Assembly (NCBI GenBank): GCA_035536235.1 | Contig: DATLOQ010000057.1 | Coordinates: 1 to 8,180 of the forward strand | Length of the DNA stretch: 8,180 bases | Direction: 5' to 3' | From: DATLNF01 sp035536235 | Lineage (GTDB): Bacteria > Actinomycetota > Actinomycetes > BP-191 | Part shown: one piece after another, positions 1 to 6,040 of the stretch | How the letters are laid out: the number at the start of each line of letters is the position of its first letter | How positions within the stretch are numbered: position 1 is the stretch's first letter | Made by a program: the position numbers and the translations under genes | Notes under the pieces: model-generated | Told to the model about the DNA's origin: nothing | Database searches by the model: none | Seen by the model: the letters and a program-made list of their open reading frames with translations, nothing else

Positions 1-283
1 TGCGCGACGGGGGCGGCCTCGCCTCGCAATCAGTCTGCGGCCGCCGCCCCTAGCCACACCAATGCTGGGCGAGAATCGACGACTGGTGTCCGAGGACCGA
101 CGTCACGAGATTGCACGGGTCAAGTCTGGCGACTTCGACCCTGGTTGTGATCGCGCACTTGGGCGTACTCTGGCGCGGTTAGCCGCCTCTTAAGGTGGTC
201 GTGGGCTGCGACGGATTACCGACGCCCCGGGTGCAGGTCCGGATCTAACCGGCTGGGCGCCACCGTTCGATTGGCTCGCCACG
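1..283. other. No gene assigned (left edge of window)
   Basis: I find no supportable gene here. A short open frame on the plus strand runs from the left edge to a TAA at 191-193, with an ATG at 62. It has no ribosome binding site, no recognisable motif and a third-position composition less GC-rich than the genes to the right. The stretch lies beyond the 3' end of a tRNA gene, a common place for decayed integrated DNA, but nothing here shows that directly apart from the 11-bp repeat listed separately. Confidence 0.5.
85..95 (+). repeat. 11-bp direct repeat of the tRNA-Leu 3' end
   Basis: The 11 bases GGTGTCCGAGG occur at 85-95 and again at 482-492. The second copy is the 3' acceptor end of the minus-strand tRNA-Leu plus its discriminator and following CC. 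The repeats enclose the 64-residue zinc-ribbon ORF. Integrating elements often duplicate a tRNA 3' end, but such repeats are usually longer than 11 bp, so this may be chance. Confidence 0.3.
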
Positions 284-478
284 ATGGCGGACTGCCGAAA
301 GATTTCGTATCCCGATCATGTAGCTGCGAAGCTCGCCATGCGAGCTATCAGGCGCAGCGGCCAAGGTCCCGATCTTCGAGGCGCATACCTGTGCCGTGAC
401 TGTCGGGGCGCTTGGCACCTCACCCGTCAGCCGGGGCTTCAGACGCCGCCATGGGCACGTCGACGCAAACGATCTTGA
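284..478 (+). CDS. Small zinc-ribbon-like protein, function unknown
   Basis: This is a 64-residue basic protein with Cys4, a CxxC pair at Cys37/Cys40, and Trp44-His45-Leu-Thr immediately after. The spacing suggests one zinc site formed by C4, C37, C40 and possibly H45. From general knowledge, small actinobacterial and actinophage proteins share this layout: an N-terminal C-x-K-x2-Y, an alanine-rich helix, then Y-x-C-x2-C-x3-WHLT. Their function is not known to me; nucleic-acid binding is an inference. No clear ribosome binding site precedes the ATG. Third codon positions are less GC-rich than in the neighbours, which fits transferred DNA. The stop codon ends 5 bp short of the 3' end of the tRNA-Leu gene on the opposite strand. 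It is short, so non-coding status cannot be excluded. Confidence 0.6.
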   Translation: MADCRKISYPDHVAAKLAMRAIRRSGQGPDLRGAYLCRDCRGAWHLTRQPGLQTPPWARRRKRS

Positions 479-483
479 TCCGG

Positions 484-567
484 TGTCCGAGGGGGGAATT
501 GAACCCCCAAGCCCCGAAGGGCACTAGCACCTCAAGCTAGCGCGTCTGCCAATTCCGCCACCCGGAC
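484..567 (-). tRNA. tRNA-Leu (anticodon GAG)
   Basis: Read on the minus strand, this 84-nt sequence folds as a class II tRNA. The acceptor stem GTCCGGG pairs with CTCGGAC (one G-U), followed by discriminator A, which is typical for leucine. The anticodon stem CTAGC/GCTAG encloses loop TTGAGGT, placing anticodon GAG at 531-533. A long variable arm with a GCCC/GGGC stem and a T arm with loop sequence TTCAATT are present. After the discriminator come CCG rather than CCA, so the CCA tail is not encoded. The tRNA decodes CTC and CTT. Confidence 0.96.
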
Positions 568-581
568 TGGGTACGGCGCAG

Positions 582-587
582 ATAGTA
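582..587 (-). promoter_or_regulatory. Probable -10 element of the tRNA-Leu promoter
   Basis: On the minus strand TACTAT lies 14 nt upstream of the mature tRNA 5' end, predicting transcription start about 7 nt before the tRNA. No convincing -35 hexamer is present at 17-18 bp spacing (GTCAGG or CGTCAG). The position and the A/T content against a GC-rich background support it. Confidence 0.5.
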
Positions 588-653
588 CCTGAGCCACGCG
601 GGCGCCTGACGCGGGTAGAGCAGCGTCCAGATCACACCATGTCCTGCGCGCCT

Positions 654-1952
654 TCATTCGAGCGGTCGGTAGTCCCAGGGGGTGGTGGTGTAGGTGTGGC
701 CGGTGGGGCTGGTCCAGGTGGTGTTGTTGTTGTCGGGGGCTCGGCTGAGCTGCCAGCCGCCTTCGTGGCGCAGGGGGTGGTCGCGTTCGCAGACGGGGTG
801 CAGGTTGGCGCGGGTGGTGGTGCCGTGGTGGCTGAACGGCTGGGTGTGGTCGAGGTCGCAGCTGCGGGCTGGGCGGTTGCAGTTGGGTGCGTCGCAGGTG
901 CGGTAGCGGTCGATGGTGTGGTCGGCGAGGGCTTGGCTGGGCCGGTAGGTCCGCGGTGAGCTGTCGAGGAGGTGGCCGGTGAGCGGGTCGGTGATGAGGC
1001 GGCGCAGGTCGGATTCGTCGGCGATGCGCCGGGCCATCGCGGCGGGGATGGGGCCGTAGCCGTCGAGGTAGCCGGGGGAGTTGGCGAGGCCGGCCCAGGA
1101 CGGGAAGTCGAAGACGAGGCTGGTGACTGGGCGGCGGCCGTGCTGCAGCGGCAGGTCGAGCCGGTCGTGGGCGTCTTCGAAGATGGCGAGGTAGGCGTCG
1201 GCGAGGCGCTGGTCGCGGCTGCGCGGGTCGTCGGGGCCGGTCTTGGCGGCGCGGGCGCGGAGCACGGCCATGACGAGGGCGGCTTTGTCGGCGGGCAGGT
1301 TCTCCGCGGTGACGGTGGCGGTGCCGGCGCCGGTGTTGTAGCTGCGCACGGTCCGGTCGCCGATGAGGTTGCGGTGGTTGCGGTCGGTGTGGTCGGCGTC
1401 GACGGTGAGGACGGCGCGGGCGACGGTGCGGCGGAACGCGCCGAGGCCTTCACCGGCCCGGCCGACTGTGCCGGTGGCGTGGGGCAGCGCGAGGGCCTCG
1501 ACCCGGCGGGCGAGGGTGTCGGGCAGCGCTGCGGTCTCGGCGGCGAGGTGCGCGGCGTGGTAGTAGCTGAGCTGGCCGGCGCGCAGCGCGTCGAGGGTGC
1601 GGGCGAGGACCGCGGTGAGCTGGCGGGCGGTGTCGAGGCGGCGTCCGGCGGTCATCTTCGACAGGGCGAGCGCGGCGGCGATCTCTTCGCGGCCCCAGTC
1701 CTTCTCACCGGGGTCGGGCCCGCCGACGGCGGTGAGCACCGGCTGGGTCGCCGCGTCGAGCCAGTGCCGCTGGCGTTCCCAGGTCTGCAGCAGCACCACC
1801 TGGTCGTAGCCGCCCAGCGTGGTGACGTCGATCGCGGCGAGCTCGGCGATGACCTCGGGGCCGGGTGCGGCGGCGTGCAGCAGCGCCAGGCGCGCGCTCG
1901 TCGGCAGCGCCTGCCGGGGGGCGCGGAGGTCGACCACCGCTGATGCGAACAT
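654..1952 (-). CDS. DUF222 and HNH endonuclease domain protein (13E12 repeat family)
   Basis: This 432-residue protein has the layout of the actinobacterial 13E12/REP13E12 family: a long helical DUF222 region over roughly residues 30-330, then a C-terminal HNH nuclease domain. The nuclease part shows Cys353-x4-Cys358, Cys365, Asp368-His369, Asn383, Cys388 and His392, so the HNH signature and likely structural zinc ligands are intact. The tail after residue 400 is rich in Asn, Thr and Pro. The ATG at 1952 starts an 'MF' N-terminus and sits within an SOS box; there is no well-placed ribosome binding site, but a promoter lies directly upstream, so the mRNA is probably leaderless. The family is multicopy in actinobacteria and its biological role is unsettled; DNA cleavage is inferred from the HNH motif. 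The gene appears complete. Full-length open frames on the opposite strand are composition artefacts. Confidence 0.93.
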   Translation of the reverse strand: MFASAVVDLRAPRQALPTSARLALLHAAAPGPEVIAELAAIDVTTLGGYDQVVLLQTWERQRHWLDAATQPVLTAVGGPDPGEKDWGREEIAAALALSKMTAGRRLDTARQLTAVLARTLDALRAGQLSYYHAAHLAAETAALPDTLARRVEALALPHATGTVGRAGEGLGAFRRTVARAVLTVDADHTDRNHRNLIGDRTVRSYNTGAGTATVTAENLPADKAALVMAVLRARAAKTGPDDPRSRDQRLADAYLAIFEDAHDRLDLPLQHGRRPVTSLVFDFPSWAGLANSPGYLDGYGPIPAAMARRIADESDLRRLITDPLTGHLLDSSPRTYRPSQALADHTIDRYRTCDAPNCNRPARSCDLDHTQPFSHHGTTTRANLHPVCERDHPLRHEGGWQLSRAPDNNNTTWTSPTGHTYTTTPWDYRPLE

Positions 1953-1960
1953 GTGTTCGA
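1945..1960 (-). promoter_or_regulatory. LexA binding site (SOS box)
   Basis: Read on the minus strand the site is TCGAACACATGTTCGC. The inner CGAAC-N4-GTTCG core is a perfect inverted repeat, and only the outermost base of the extended TCGAAC-N4-GTTCGA form differs. This matches the known LexA operator of mycobacteria and Bacillus. It overlaps the last base of the -10 element, the predicted transcription start and the ATG of the DUF222-HNH gene, a position where a bound repressor would block initiation. 13E12-family genes with SOS boxes are known in Mycobacterium tuberculosis. Confidence 0.88.
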
Positions 1961-1988
1961 TTATGTCCTAGAATGCGCTGCGGCGCAA
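1960..1988 (-). promoter_or_regulatory. Promoter of the DUF222-HNH gene
   Basis: On the minus strand, -35 TTGCGC (1983-1988) is followed after 17 bp by -10 CATAAT (1960-1965, five of six matches to TATAAT). Transcription is predicted to start near 1951-1953, on or next to the A of the ATG at 1952. That implies a leaderless mRNA and repression through the overlapping LexA site. Confidence 0.65.
1969..1974 (+). promoter_or_regulatory. Possible -10 element for the M20 peptidase gene
   Basis: TAGAAT on the plus strand matches five of six positions of TATAAT. Its -35 region would fall on 1946-1951, inside the SOS box, and has no TTGACA-like sequence. Transcription from here would give a leader of about 90 nt before the GTG at 2071. 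If it is real, LexA could also affect the M20 gene; the evidence is weak. Confidence 0.3.
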
Positions 1989-2059
1989 GTGTTCCAGCGA
2001 CATGTGCAGAAGTATTTCTGGCTCGCATGACAGGATCGAGCCCCGCAAGATTCCAAGTC

Positions 2060-2065
2060 CGGAGG
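2060..2065 (+). promoter_or_regulatory. Ribosome binding site deciding the M20 start
   Basis: CGGAGG ends 5 nt before the GTG at 2071. This is the best Shine-Dalgarno in the region and selects that GTG over the upstream in-frame ATG at 2002, which has none. Confidence 0.85.
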
Positions 2066-2070
2066 CTCCT

Positions 2071-3348
2071 GTGAGCGACGTCGTCGAGATGTGTAGCGAG
2101 CTCATCCGAATCGACACGTCCAATCCCGGCAAGCAGGAACGACCGGCGGCCGACTACGTCGCCGGCAAGCTCGCCGAGGTCGGCGTCGAGCCGACCATGG
2201 TGGAGTGCGCGCCGGGCCGTACGGCGGTGATCGCGCGAGTCGAAGGGGCAGACACCAGCCGCGACGCGCTGCTCGTGCACGGCCACCTCGACGTCGTACC
2301 CGCCGACGCAGCGGACTGGCAGGTGGACCCGTTCTCCGGCGAGGTGATCGACGGCTACGTGTGGGGCCGCGGAGCAGTCGACATGAAGGACATGGTCGCG
2401 ATGACCTTGGAGACGGTGCGCGGATTCATGCAATCCGGGCGCAAGCCGAGTCGTGACGTCGTCCTCGCGTTCTTCCCGGACGAGGAGGCAGGCGGGCACG
2501 AAGGTGCGGCCATCGTCGCGCGCGACCACCGGCACCACTTCGATGGCGTCACCGAAGCGATCGGCGAGGTCGGCGGATTCTCGGTGACGGTCGCCCCGGA
2601 CCTGCGGCTCTACCTCATCGAGACCGCCCAGAAGGGCATGACGTGGATGAAGCTGACCGCTCACGGCCGGGCCGGCCACGGCAGCATGCTCAACGACGAC
2701 AACGCGGTGACAGCCCTCGCAGAAGCAGTGGCCAGACTCGGCCGGACCCGGCTGCCGATCCACCTCACCCAGACGCTGCGTGCGTTCCTCACGGAGCTAG
2801 GGGACGCCCTGGAGATTGAGATCGACCTCGACGACCCCGAGACGGCGATTGCCAAGCTCGGCCCGATCAGCCGGATGATCGGCGCGACGATCCGCAACAC
2901 CGCGAACCCCACCATGCTCGAGGCGGGCTACAAGGTGAACGTCATCCCGCAGACGGCGACTGCGCAGGTCGACGGACGGCCGTTGCCGGGGTTCGAAGCG
3001 GAGTTCGAGTCAGAGCTCGACGACGTGCTGGGCCCGGACATCACCCGTGAGGTGACCAACGGCCAGCGTCCGCTGGAGACGACCTTCGATGGCGCGCTCG
3101 TCGAGGCGATGTCCAACGCGCTGCGAGCGGAGGACCCAGGCGCCCGACCGGTGCCCTACCTGCTCTCCGGCGGCACCGACGCCAAGCACCTCACGCCGCT
3201 CGGCATCCGCTGCTTCGGCTTCTCACCGCTGCGGCTGCCGGCCGATCTCGACTTCTCCGCGATGTTCCACGGGGTCGACGAGCGGGTGCCGGTCGAGTCC
3301 CTGGAATTCGGCGTACGCGTCCTGGACCGGTTCCTCTCGACAGCCTGA
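2071..3348 (+). CDS. M20 family metallopeptidase/deacylase (ArgE/DapE/ACY1 group)
   Basis: This 425-residue cytoplasmic di-zinc hydrolase starts at GTG; the longer reading from ATG 2002 would add 23 residues that look like untranslated leader. All M20 landmarks are visible: HGHLDVVP with zinc ligand His72 and Asp74, GRG-x2-DMK with bridging Asp104, PDEEAGG with catalytic Glu138 and ligand Glu139, a third-ligand candidate Glu166, and the C-terminal ligand His400 in FHGVDER. SGGTD (366-370) is the usual C-terminal substrate-site motif. The GRAGHGS segment marks the lid/dimerisation domain, with a long insertion rich in Asp and Glu. Length is normal for the family. Members hydrolyse dipeptides or N-acyl amino acids; substrate cannot be told here. 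M. tuberculosis Rv2141c, near uppP, is a plausible counterpart. The gene diverges from the SOS-controlled DUF222-HNH gene and converges on the S8 peptidase gene. Confidence 0.93.
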   Translation: MSDVVEMCSELIRIDTSNPGKQERPAADYVAGKLAEVGVEPTMVECAPGRTAVIARVEGADTSRDALLVHGHLDVVPADAADWQVDPFSGEVIDGYVWGRGAVDMKDMVAMTLETVRGFMQSGRKPSRDVVLAFFPDEEAGGHEGAAIVARDHRHHFDGVTEAIGEVGGFSVTVAPDLRLYLIETAQKGMTWMKLTAHGRAGHGSMLNDDNAVTALAEAVARLGRTRLPIHLTQTLRAFLTELGDALEIEIDLDDPETAIAKLGPISRMIGATIRNTANPTMLEAGYKVNVIPQTATAQVDGRPLPGFEAEFESELDDVLGPDITREVTNGQRPLETTFDGALVEAMSNALRAEDPGARPVPYLLSGGTDAKHLTPLGIRCFGFSPLRLPADLDFSAMFHGVDERVPVESLEFGVRVLDRFLSTA

Positions 3349-3352
3349 GGAT

Positions 3353-4921
3353 CTAGTAGGGCGGACGGCGCTGGCCGGTGCACCCCTGCTGGTACGCCGT
3401 CCGGCTCGGCGCCGTGGGGCTAGGCCCGGGTAGCGCGGTCTTGCCTTTGACGAAGTAGCCGCCGTTCCACGGTCCCCAGATCTGCTGCCGGCACCAGGAG
3501 TCGACGAGCATCCAGTCGCGTTCGTCCGCTGGGCGGGCGGGCACGGCCGCCGTACCGGACAACGGTCCCCACAGTCGCTGGAACTCCGCCAGCCACTCCC
3601 CGTCACCCGTCTTGGGCCGGTTGAGGCGCGCTCGGTAGGTCCCGTGCCCCTCGGAGAAGTAGCGCTCGTCCGCCGCCTTCGGAGCCTGCGCGGTGGACGT
3701 CAGGTCGGTGAACCCCCCGTTGGACGGCGTCGCGCCCTGGAAGAGGCGGTTGCGCAACTCGGCACCGGTGAGCACTCCATCGCGCAGCTCGCAGTCCCGG
3801 CGCACCGGCCCGCAGCTGCCACGGCCTGTCGCGATCACGCCCTTGGCCTGGATCCGACTCGGCCCGGCGAGCTGACGTCGGCTCAGGTACAGCGCTCGGG
3901 AGTAGGTGCCGGCGATGGTCGGTGTCGCGTTCGACGTGCCGCCGAACGTCGCTCCGTTGGTGGTGGACGAGGCGTTGTACGCGCTCGGGTAGCCGCTGCC
4001 GACCCCGGCAATGTCGGCCGGCTTGCCGGCGCCCGGGTAGTTGCGGTTGTGCTTCGGGTCTGTGGCGCCGACGGTCACGATCCAGTCGGGGCCCTCCTGG
4101 GAGGACATGAGCGTCTGGTTGGGCACGGTGAAGGCGCTCCCGTGTCCGTTGCCGGCGGAGAACAGGACTGTCTGCCCGCGCTCGGTCGCCGTGCGCTGCA
4201 GCTCGACATCGGAGCCGTCGTAGAGGCGGTCCCGCTCGGCGGCGGAGTAGCCGTAAGAGTTGGTGATGACGTCGATCCAGGACTGCTTCATCGCCCAGTT
4301 GATGGCGTCCTCACCCTCGGCGACGGTGGCGTTCTCGAGGTCGATGAAGAAGAGCAGGCACTCCGGGCAGGTCCCGTTGAGGTTGCCGACGGAGACGCTG
4401 TTGCTGCCGGTGCCGTGCGCGCTCTGGACGTTGTTGCGGATCATGGTGCCCCGAGGGGTGTCCTCGGCCGCCCAGGCCATCGAGCCGATGATCTTGGTGC
4501 CTGGCATCCAGTAGACGTGCTGCTCCTTGACGCTGCTCGGCTGGACCTTCGCCCACTTCTCTTTGTCGGCAGCGTCGAGCTCCTTGAGGGAGGCGCCGTC
4601 GTCGACCTCGTCGAGGGTGAGGTCGAGGCGGTTGTACGACGCGAACGCACTCGGCTTCGGGAAGCCGGGCAGCCACGTGTGCGGTGGCTTGCGCAGCGGC
4701 AGGTCGTCGCTGCGGTCCCGGTTCTGGGCCTGCGGCATCTTCGACGCGAGGTAGTCCCAGTGGTAGGGCGAGATCCCGAAGTCGATGACCGCGACCACGA
4801 CGGCGTCGTCGGGCCCGGACTGACGGGGCGCGGGAGCGGCGTCGGCGAGGTGCAGCGGCCCGAGGGTCGCGGCCAGGAGGCCGATAGCCAGGGCAGGGCG
4901 AATCCAGCGAGTGAGGGACAT
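3353..4921 (-). CDS. Secreted subtilisin-like serine peptidase (S8 family)
   Basis: A 522-residue exported protease. Residues 1-28 form a signal peptide: a basic start (R5, R8), a hydrophobic core, and ADA before a probable cut at 28/29. The S8 triad is intact: Asp47 in VAVIDFGI, His169 in AHGTGS, Ser330 in FGGTSNATP, with oxyanion Asn258 in SAGNG. Asp47 lies only about 18 residues after the signal peptide, so there is no I9 inhibitor propeptide. The 122-residue gap between Asp and His, against about 30 in subtilisin, indicates an insertion of roughly 90 residues, acidic and lysine-rich around 100-135. Cys185/Cys188, Cys370/Cys377 and Cys477/Cys514 could form three disulfides. The C-terminal 150 residues are not recognised. 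The ATG at 4921 lacks a nearby ribosome binding site; an in-frame CTG at 4945 has one. The gene lies 70 bp downstream of the aldo/keto reductase gene and may share its transcript. Its substrate is unknown. Confidence 0.9.
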   Translation of the reverse strand: MSLTRWIRPALAIGLLAATLGPLHLADAAPAPRQSGPDDAVVVAVIDFGISPYHWDYLASKMPQAQNRDRSDDLPLRKPPHTWLPGFPKPSAFASYNRLDLTLDEVDDGASLKELDAADKEKWAKVQPSSVKEQHVYWMPGTKIIGSMAWAAEDTPRGTMIRNNVQSAHGTGSNSVSVGNLNGTCPECLLFFIDLENATVAEGEDAINWAMKQSWIDVITNSYGYSAAERDRLYDGSDVELQRTATERGQTVLFSAGNGHGSAFTVPNQTLMSSQEGPDWIVTVGATDPKHNRNYPGAGKPADIAGVGSGYPSAYNASSTTNGATFGGTSNATPTIAGTYSRALYLSRRQLAGPSRIQAKGVIATGRGSCGPVRRDCELRDGVLTGAELRNRLFQGATPSNGGFTDLTSTAQAPKAADERYFSEGHGTYRARLNRPKTGDGEWLAEFQRLWGPLSGTAAVPARPADERDWMLVDSWCRQQIWGPWNGGYFVKGKTALPGPSPTAPSRTAYQQGCTGQRRPPY

Positions 4922-4951
4922 GCGACTTGTTTTCGCGGCGGGCAGCGCGAA

Positions 4952-4956
4952 CTCCT
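4952..4956 (-). promoter_or_regulatory. Shine-Dalgarno upstream of the S8 peptidase, favouring a CTG start
   Basis: AGGAG on the minus strand lies 30 nt before the ATG at 4921, too far to serve it. It lies 6 nt before an in-frame CTG at 4945-4943. Starting there would add eight residues, including one Lys and one Arg, to the basic end of the signal peptide. Confidence 0.35.
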
Positions 4957-4991
4957 GCTGGCGCCCGGCCGAAACGGCGGACGCGGCAGAG

Positions 4992-5996
4992 CTAGTCCTC
5001 GACGTCCTCGTGCGCCTTGGCCCACCGCACCCGCTCCGGGTAGCCCAGGGACGGCAGCGAGATGTCGTCGAGCGCCTGCGTGATCTCCGCGGGCAGCGAG
5101 ACCAGCTCCGACGCCAGCGAGGCGACCAGCTGCTTGACCACCCGTGCCCCCACGATGGGCGCCACCACTCCGGGCCGGTCGCGCACCCAGGCCAGGGCGA
5201 CGGCGACCGGGCTGACGCCGAGCCCCTCCGACGCCGTCAGCACAGCGTCGACGACCCGCGTCCGGTCGTCGTCGAGGTAAGGCTCGACGAACCCGCTGAA
5301 GTCCGGGTGAGCAGCCCGCGAGTCTTTCGGGATGGCCCCGGTGCGGTATTTGCCGGAGAGCACGCCGCGACCCAGCGGGCTCCACGGGAGGATGCCGACC
5401 TCGGCGTCGAGCGCGGCCGGAATCACCTCGCGCTCGATCCCGCGCTGCAGCAGCGAGTACTCCATCTGCGCCGACACGACCGGGGCCAGGCGGTGCGCCC
5501 GAGCGTGCTCAGCCGCCTTGGCCAGCTGCCAGCCGGAGAAGTTGGAGATGCCGGCGTAGCGCACTCGGCCGGTGCGCACAGCCGAGTCCATCACGGCGAG
5601 AGTCTCGTCAATGGGCGTGCTGGTGTCCCAGGCGTGCACCTGCCACAGGTCGATGTAGTCGGTGCCGAGTCGACCGAGGGACGCATCCAGCGCCGCGAGC
5701 AGGTGACCACGCGAGCTGCCCCGACCCATCGGTCCGGGACCGGTGCCGCCGTAGGCTTTGGTCGCGACGATGACCTCGTCACGTCCGCCGTCCTTGTTGA
5801 TCAGCCGCCCGACGATCCGCTCGCTCTCGCCGCCGACGTAGACGTCCGCGGTGTCGACGAGCGTGCCCCCGGCGTCACGAAACGCGCGCAGCTGCAGCGC
5901 CGCGTCCTCTTCGTCGGTGTCCTTGCCCCAGGTCATCGTGCCCAGTGCGAGACGGGACACGACGAGGCCGCTGCGGCCCAGATGACGATGCTTCAC
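4992..5996 (-). CDS. Aldo/keto reductase, NADPH-dependent
   Basis: A 334-residue cytoplasmic oxidoreductase of the (beta/alpha)8-barrel aldo/keto reductase superfamily. It reduces carbonyl compounds with NAD(P)H; the natural substrate cannot be inferred. The catalytic tetrad is complete: Asp48 and Tyr53 in DTADVY, Lys80 in ATKAYG, His121 in LWQVHAWD. Further family signs are the opening RxLGRSGLxVSRLALGTM, ISNFSGWQ after strand 5, SPLGRGVLSGKY, and the cofactor-binding IVGARxxxQL near the C-terminus. The GTG at 5996 is chosen because the protein then opens with the usual 'KHRHLGRSGL' and because a TAGCGT -10 element lies exactly 7 nt upstream, implying a leaderless mRNA. The alternative ATG at 6023 would add nine atypical residues and include the promoter. 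It is transcribed divergently from the LLM oxidoreductase gene. Confidence 0.94.
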   Translation of the reverse strand: MKHRHLGRSGLVVSRLALGTMTWGKDTDEEDAALQLRAFRDAGGTLVDTADVYVGGESERIVGRLINKDGGRDEVIVATKAYGGTGPGPMGRGSSRGHLLAALDASLGRLGTDYIDLWQVHAWDTSTPIDETLAVMDSAVRTGRVRYAGISNFSGWQLAKAAEHARAHRLAPVVSAQMEYSLLQRGIEREVIPAALDAEVGILPWSPLGRGVLSGKYRTGAIPKDSRAAHPDFSGFVEPYLDDDRTRVVDAVLTASEGLGVSPVAVALAWVRDRPGVVAPIVGARVVKQLVASLASELVSLPAEITQALDDISLPSLGYPERVRWAKAHEDVED

Positions 5997-6003
5997 GGCG
6001 CAG

Positions 6004-6009
6004 ACGCTA
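6004..6009 (-). promoter_or_regulatory. -10 element of a leaderless promoter for the aldo/keto reductase
   Basis: TAGCGT on the minus strand is separated by 7 nt from the GTG at 5996, so transcription would begin on or next to the start codon. No Shine-Dalgarno is present. No good -35 is seen. Confidence 0.55.
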
Positions 6010-6014
6010 CCGCC

Positions 6015-6026
6015 TGCATGCACGTG
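6015..6026. promoter_or_regulatory. Overlapping palindromes between divergent promoters, possible operator
   Basis: TGCATGCA (6015-6022) and CACGTG (6021-6026) are overlapping perfect palindromes. They lie between the two divergent -10 elements, where a regulator could act on both promoters. Short GC-rich palindromes are common, so this is tentative. Confidence 0.25.
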
Positions 6027-6034
6027 TGGGTGGT

Positions 6035-6040
6035 TAGGCT
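6035..6040 (+). promoter_or_regulatory. -10 element of a leaderless promoter for the LLM oxidoreductase
   Basis: TAGGCT ends 6 nt before the ATG at 6047, placing the transcription start on or beside the A of the start codon. There is no Shine-Dalgarno and no obvious -35. Confidence 0.55.

Noticed and set aside
62..193. Short plus-strand frame near the left edge (43 codons from an ATG)
   Set aside because: No ribosome binding site, no recognisable motif and mixed third-position composition; cannot be told from chance.
568..653. Gap between the DUF222-HNH stop and tRNA-Leu, searched for a terminator
   Set aside because: Only weak GC-rich inverted segments and no T-run; nothing beyond the tRNA -10 element can be supported.
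657..760. G/T-rich tract at the 3' end of the DUF222-HNH gene, considered as a repeat or G-quadruplex
   Set aside because: It is explained by Asn/Thr/Pro-rich codons on the minus strand; runs of three or more G are too irregular to claim a structure.
632..1453. Second minus-strand frame inside the DUF222-HNH gene
   Set aside because: Pro/Thr/Ser/Ala-rich translation is a frame-shifted shadow of the real gene; the true frame is intact, so it is no sign of a frameshift.
972..1943. Long plus-strand open frame opposite the DUF222-HNH gene
   Set aside because: Low-complexity Gly/Ala/Val/Arg translation typical of the antisense of a GC-rich gene; the minus-strand frame has clear family motifs.
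2002..2070. Upstream ATG extension of the M20 peptidase
   Set aside because: No Shine-Dalgarno at 2002, whereas CGGAGG precedes the GTG at 2071; the extra 23 residues do not look like an M20 N-terminus.
1705..2763. 352-codon minus-strand frame spanning the DUF222-HNH and M20 genes
   Set aside because: It runs through the divergent promoter region and both real genes in the wrong frame, with no coherent domain.
3644..5083. 479-codon plus-strand frame opposite the S8 peptidase
   Set aside because: Composition artefact; the minus strand carries the signal peptide and S8 triad.
5997..6023. Upstream ATG extension of the aldo/keto reductase
   Set aside because: It would place the TAGCGT promoter element inside the coding region and add nine residues atypical for the family.
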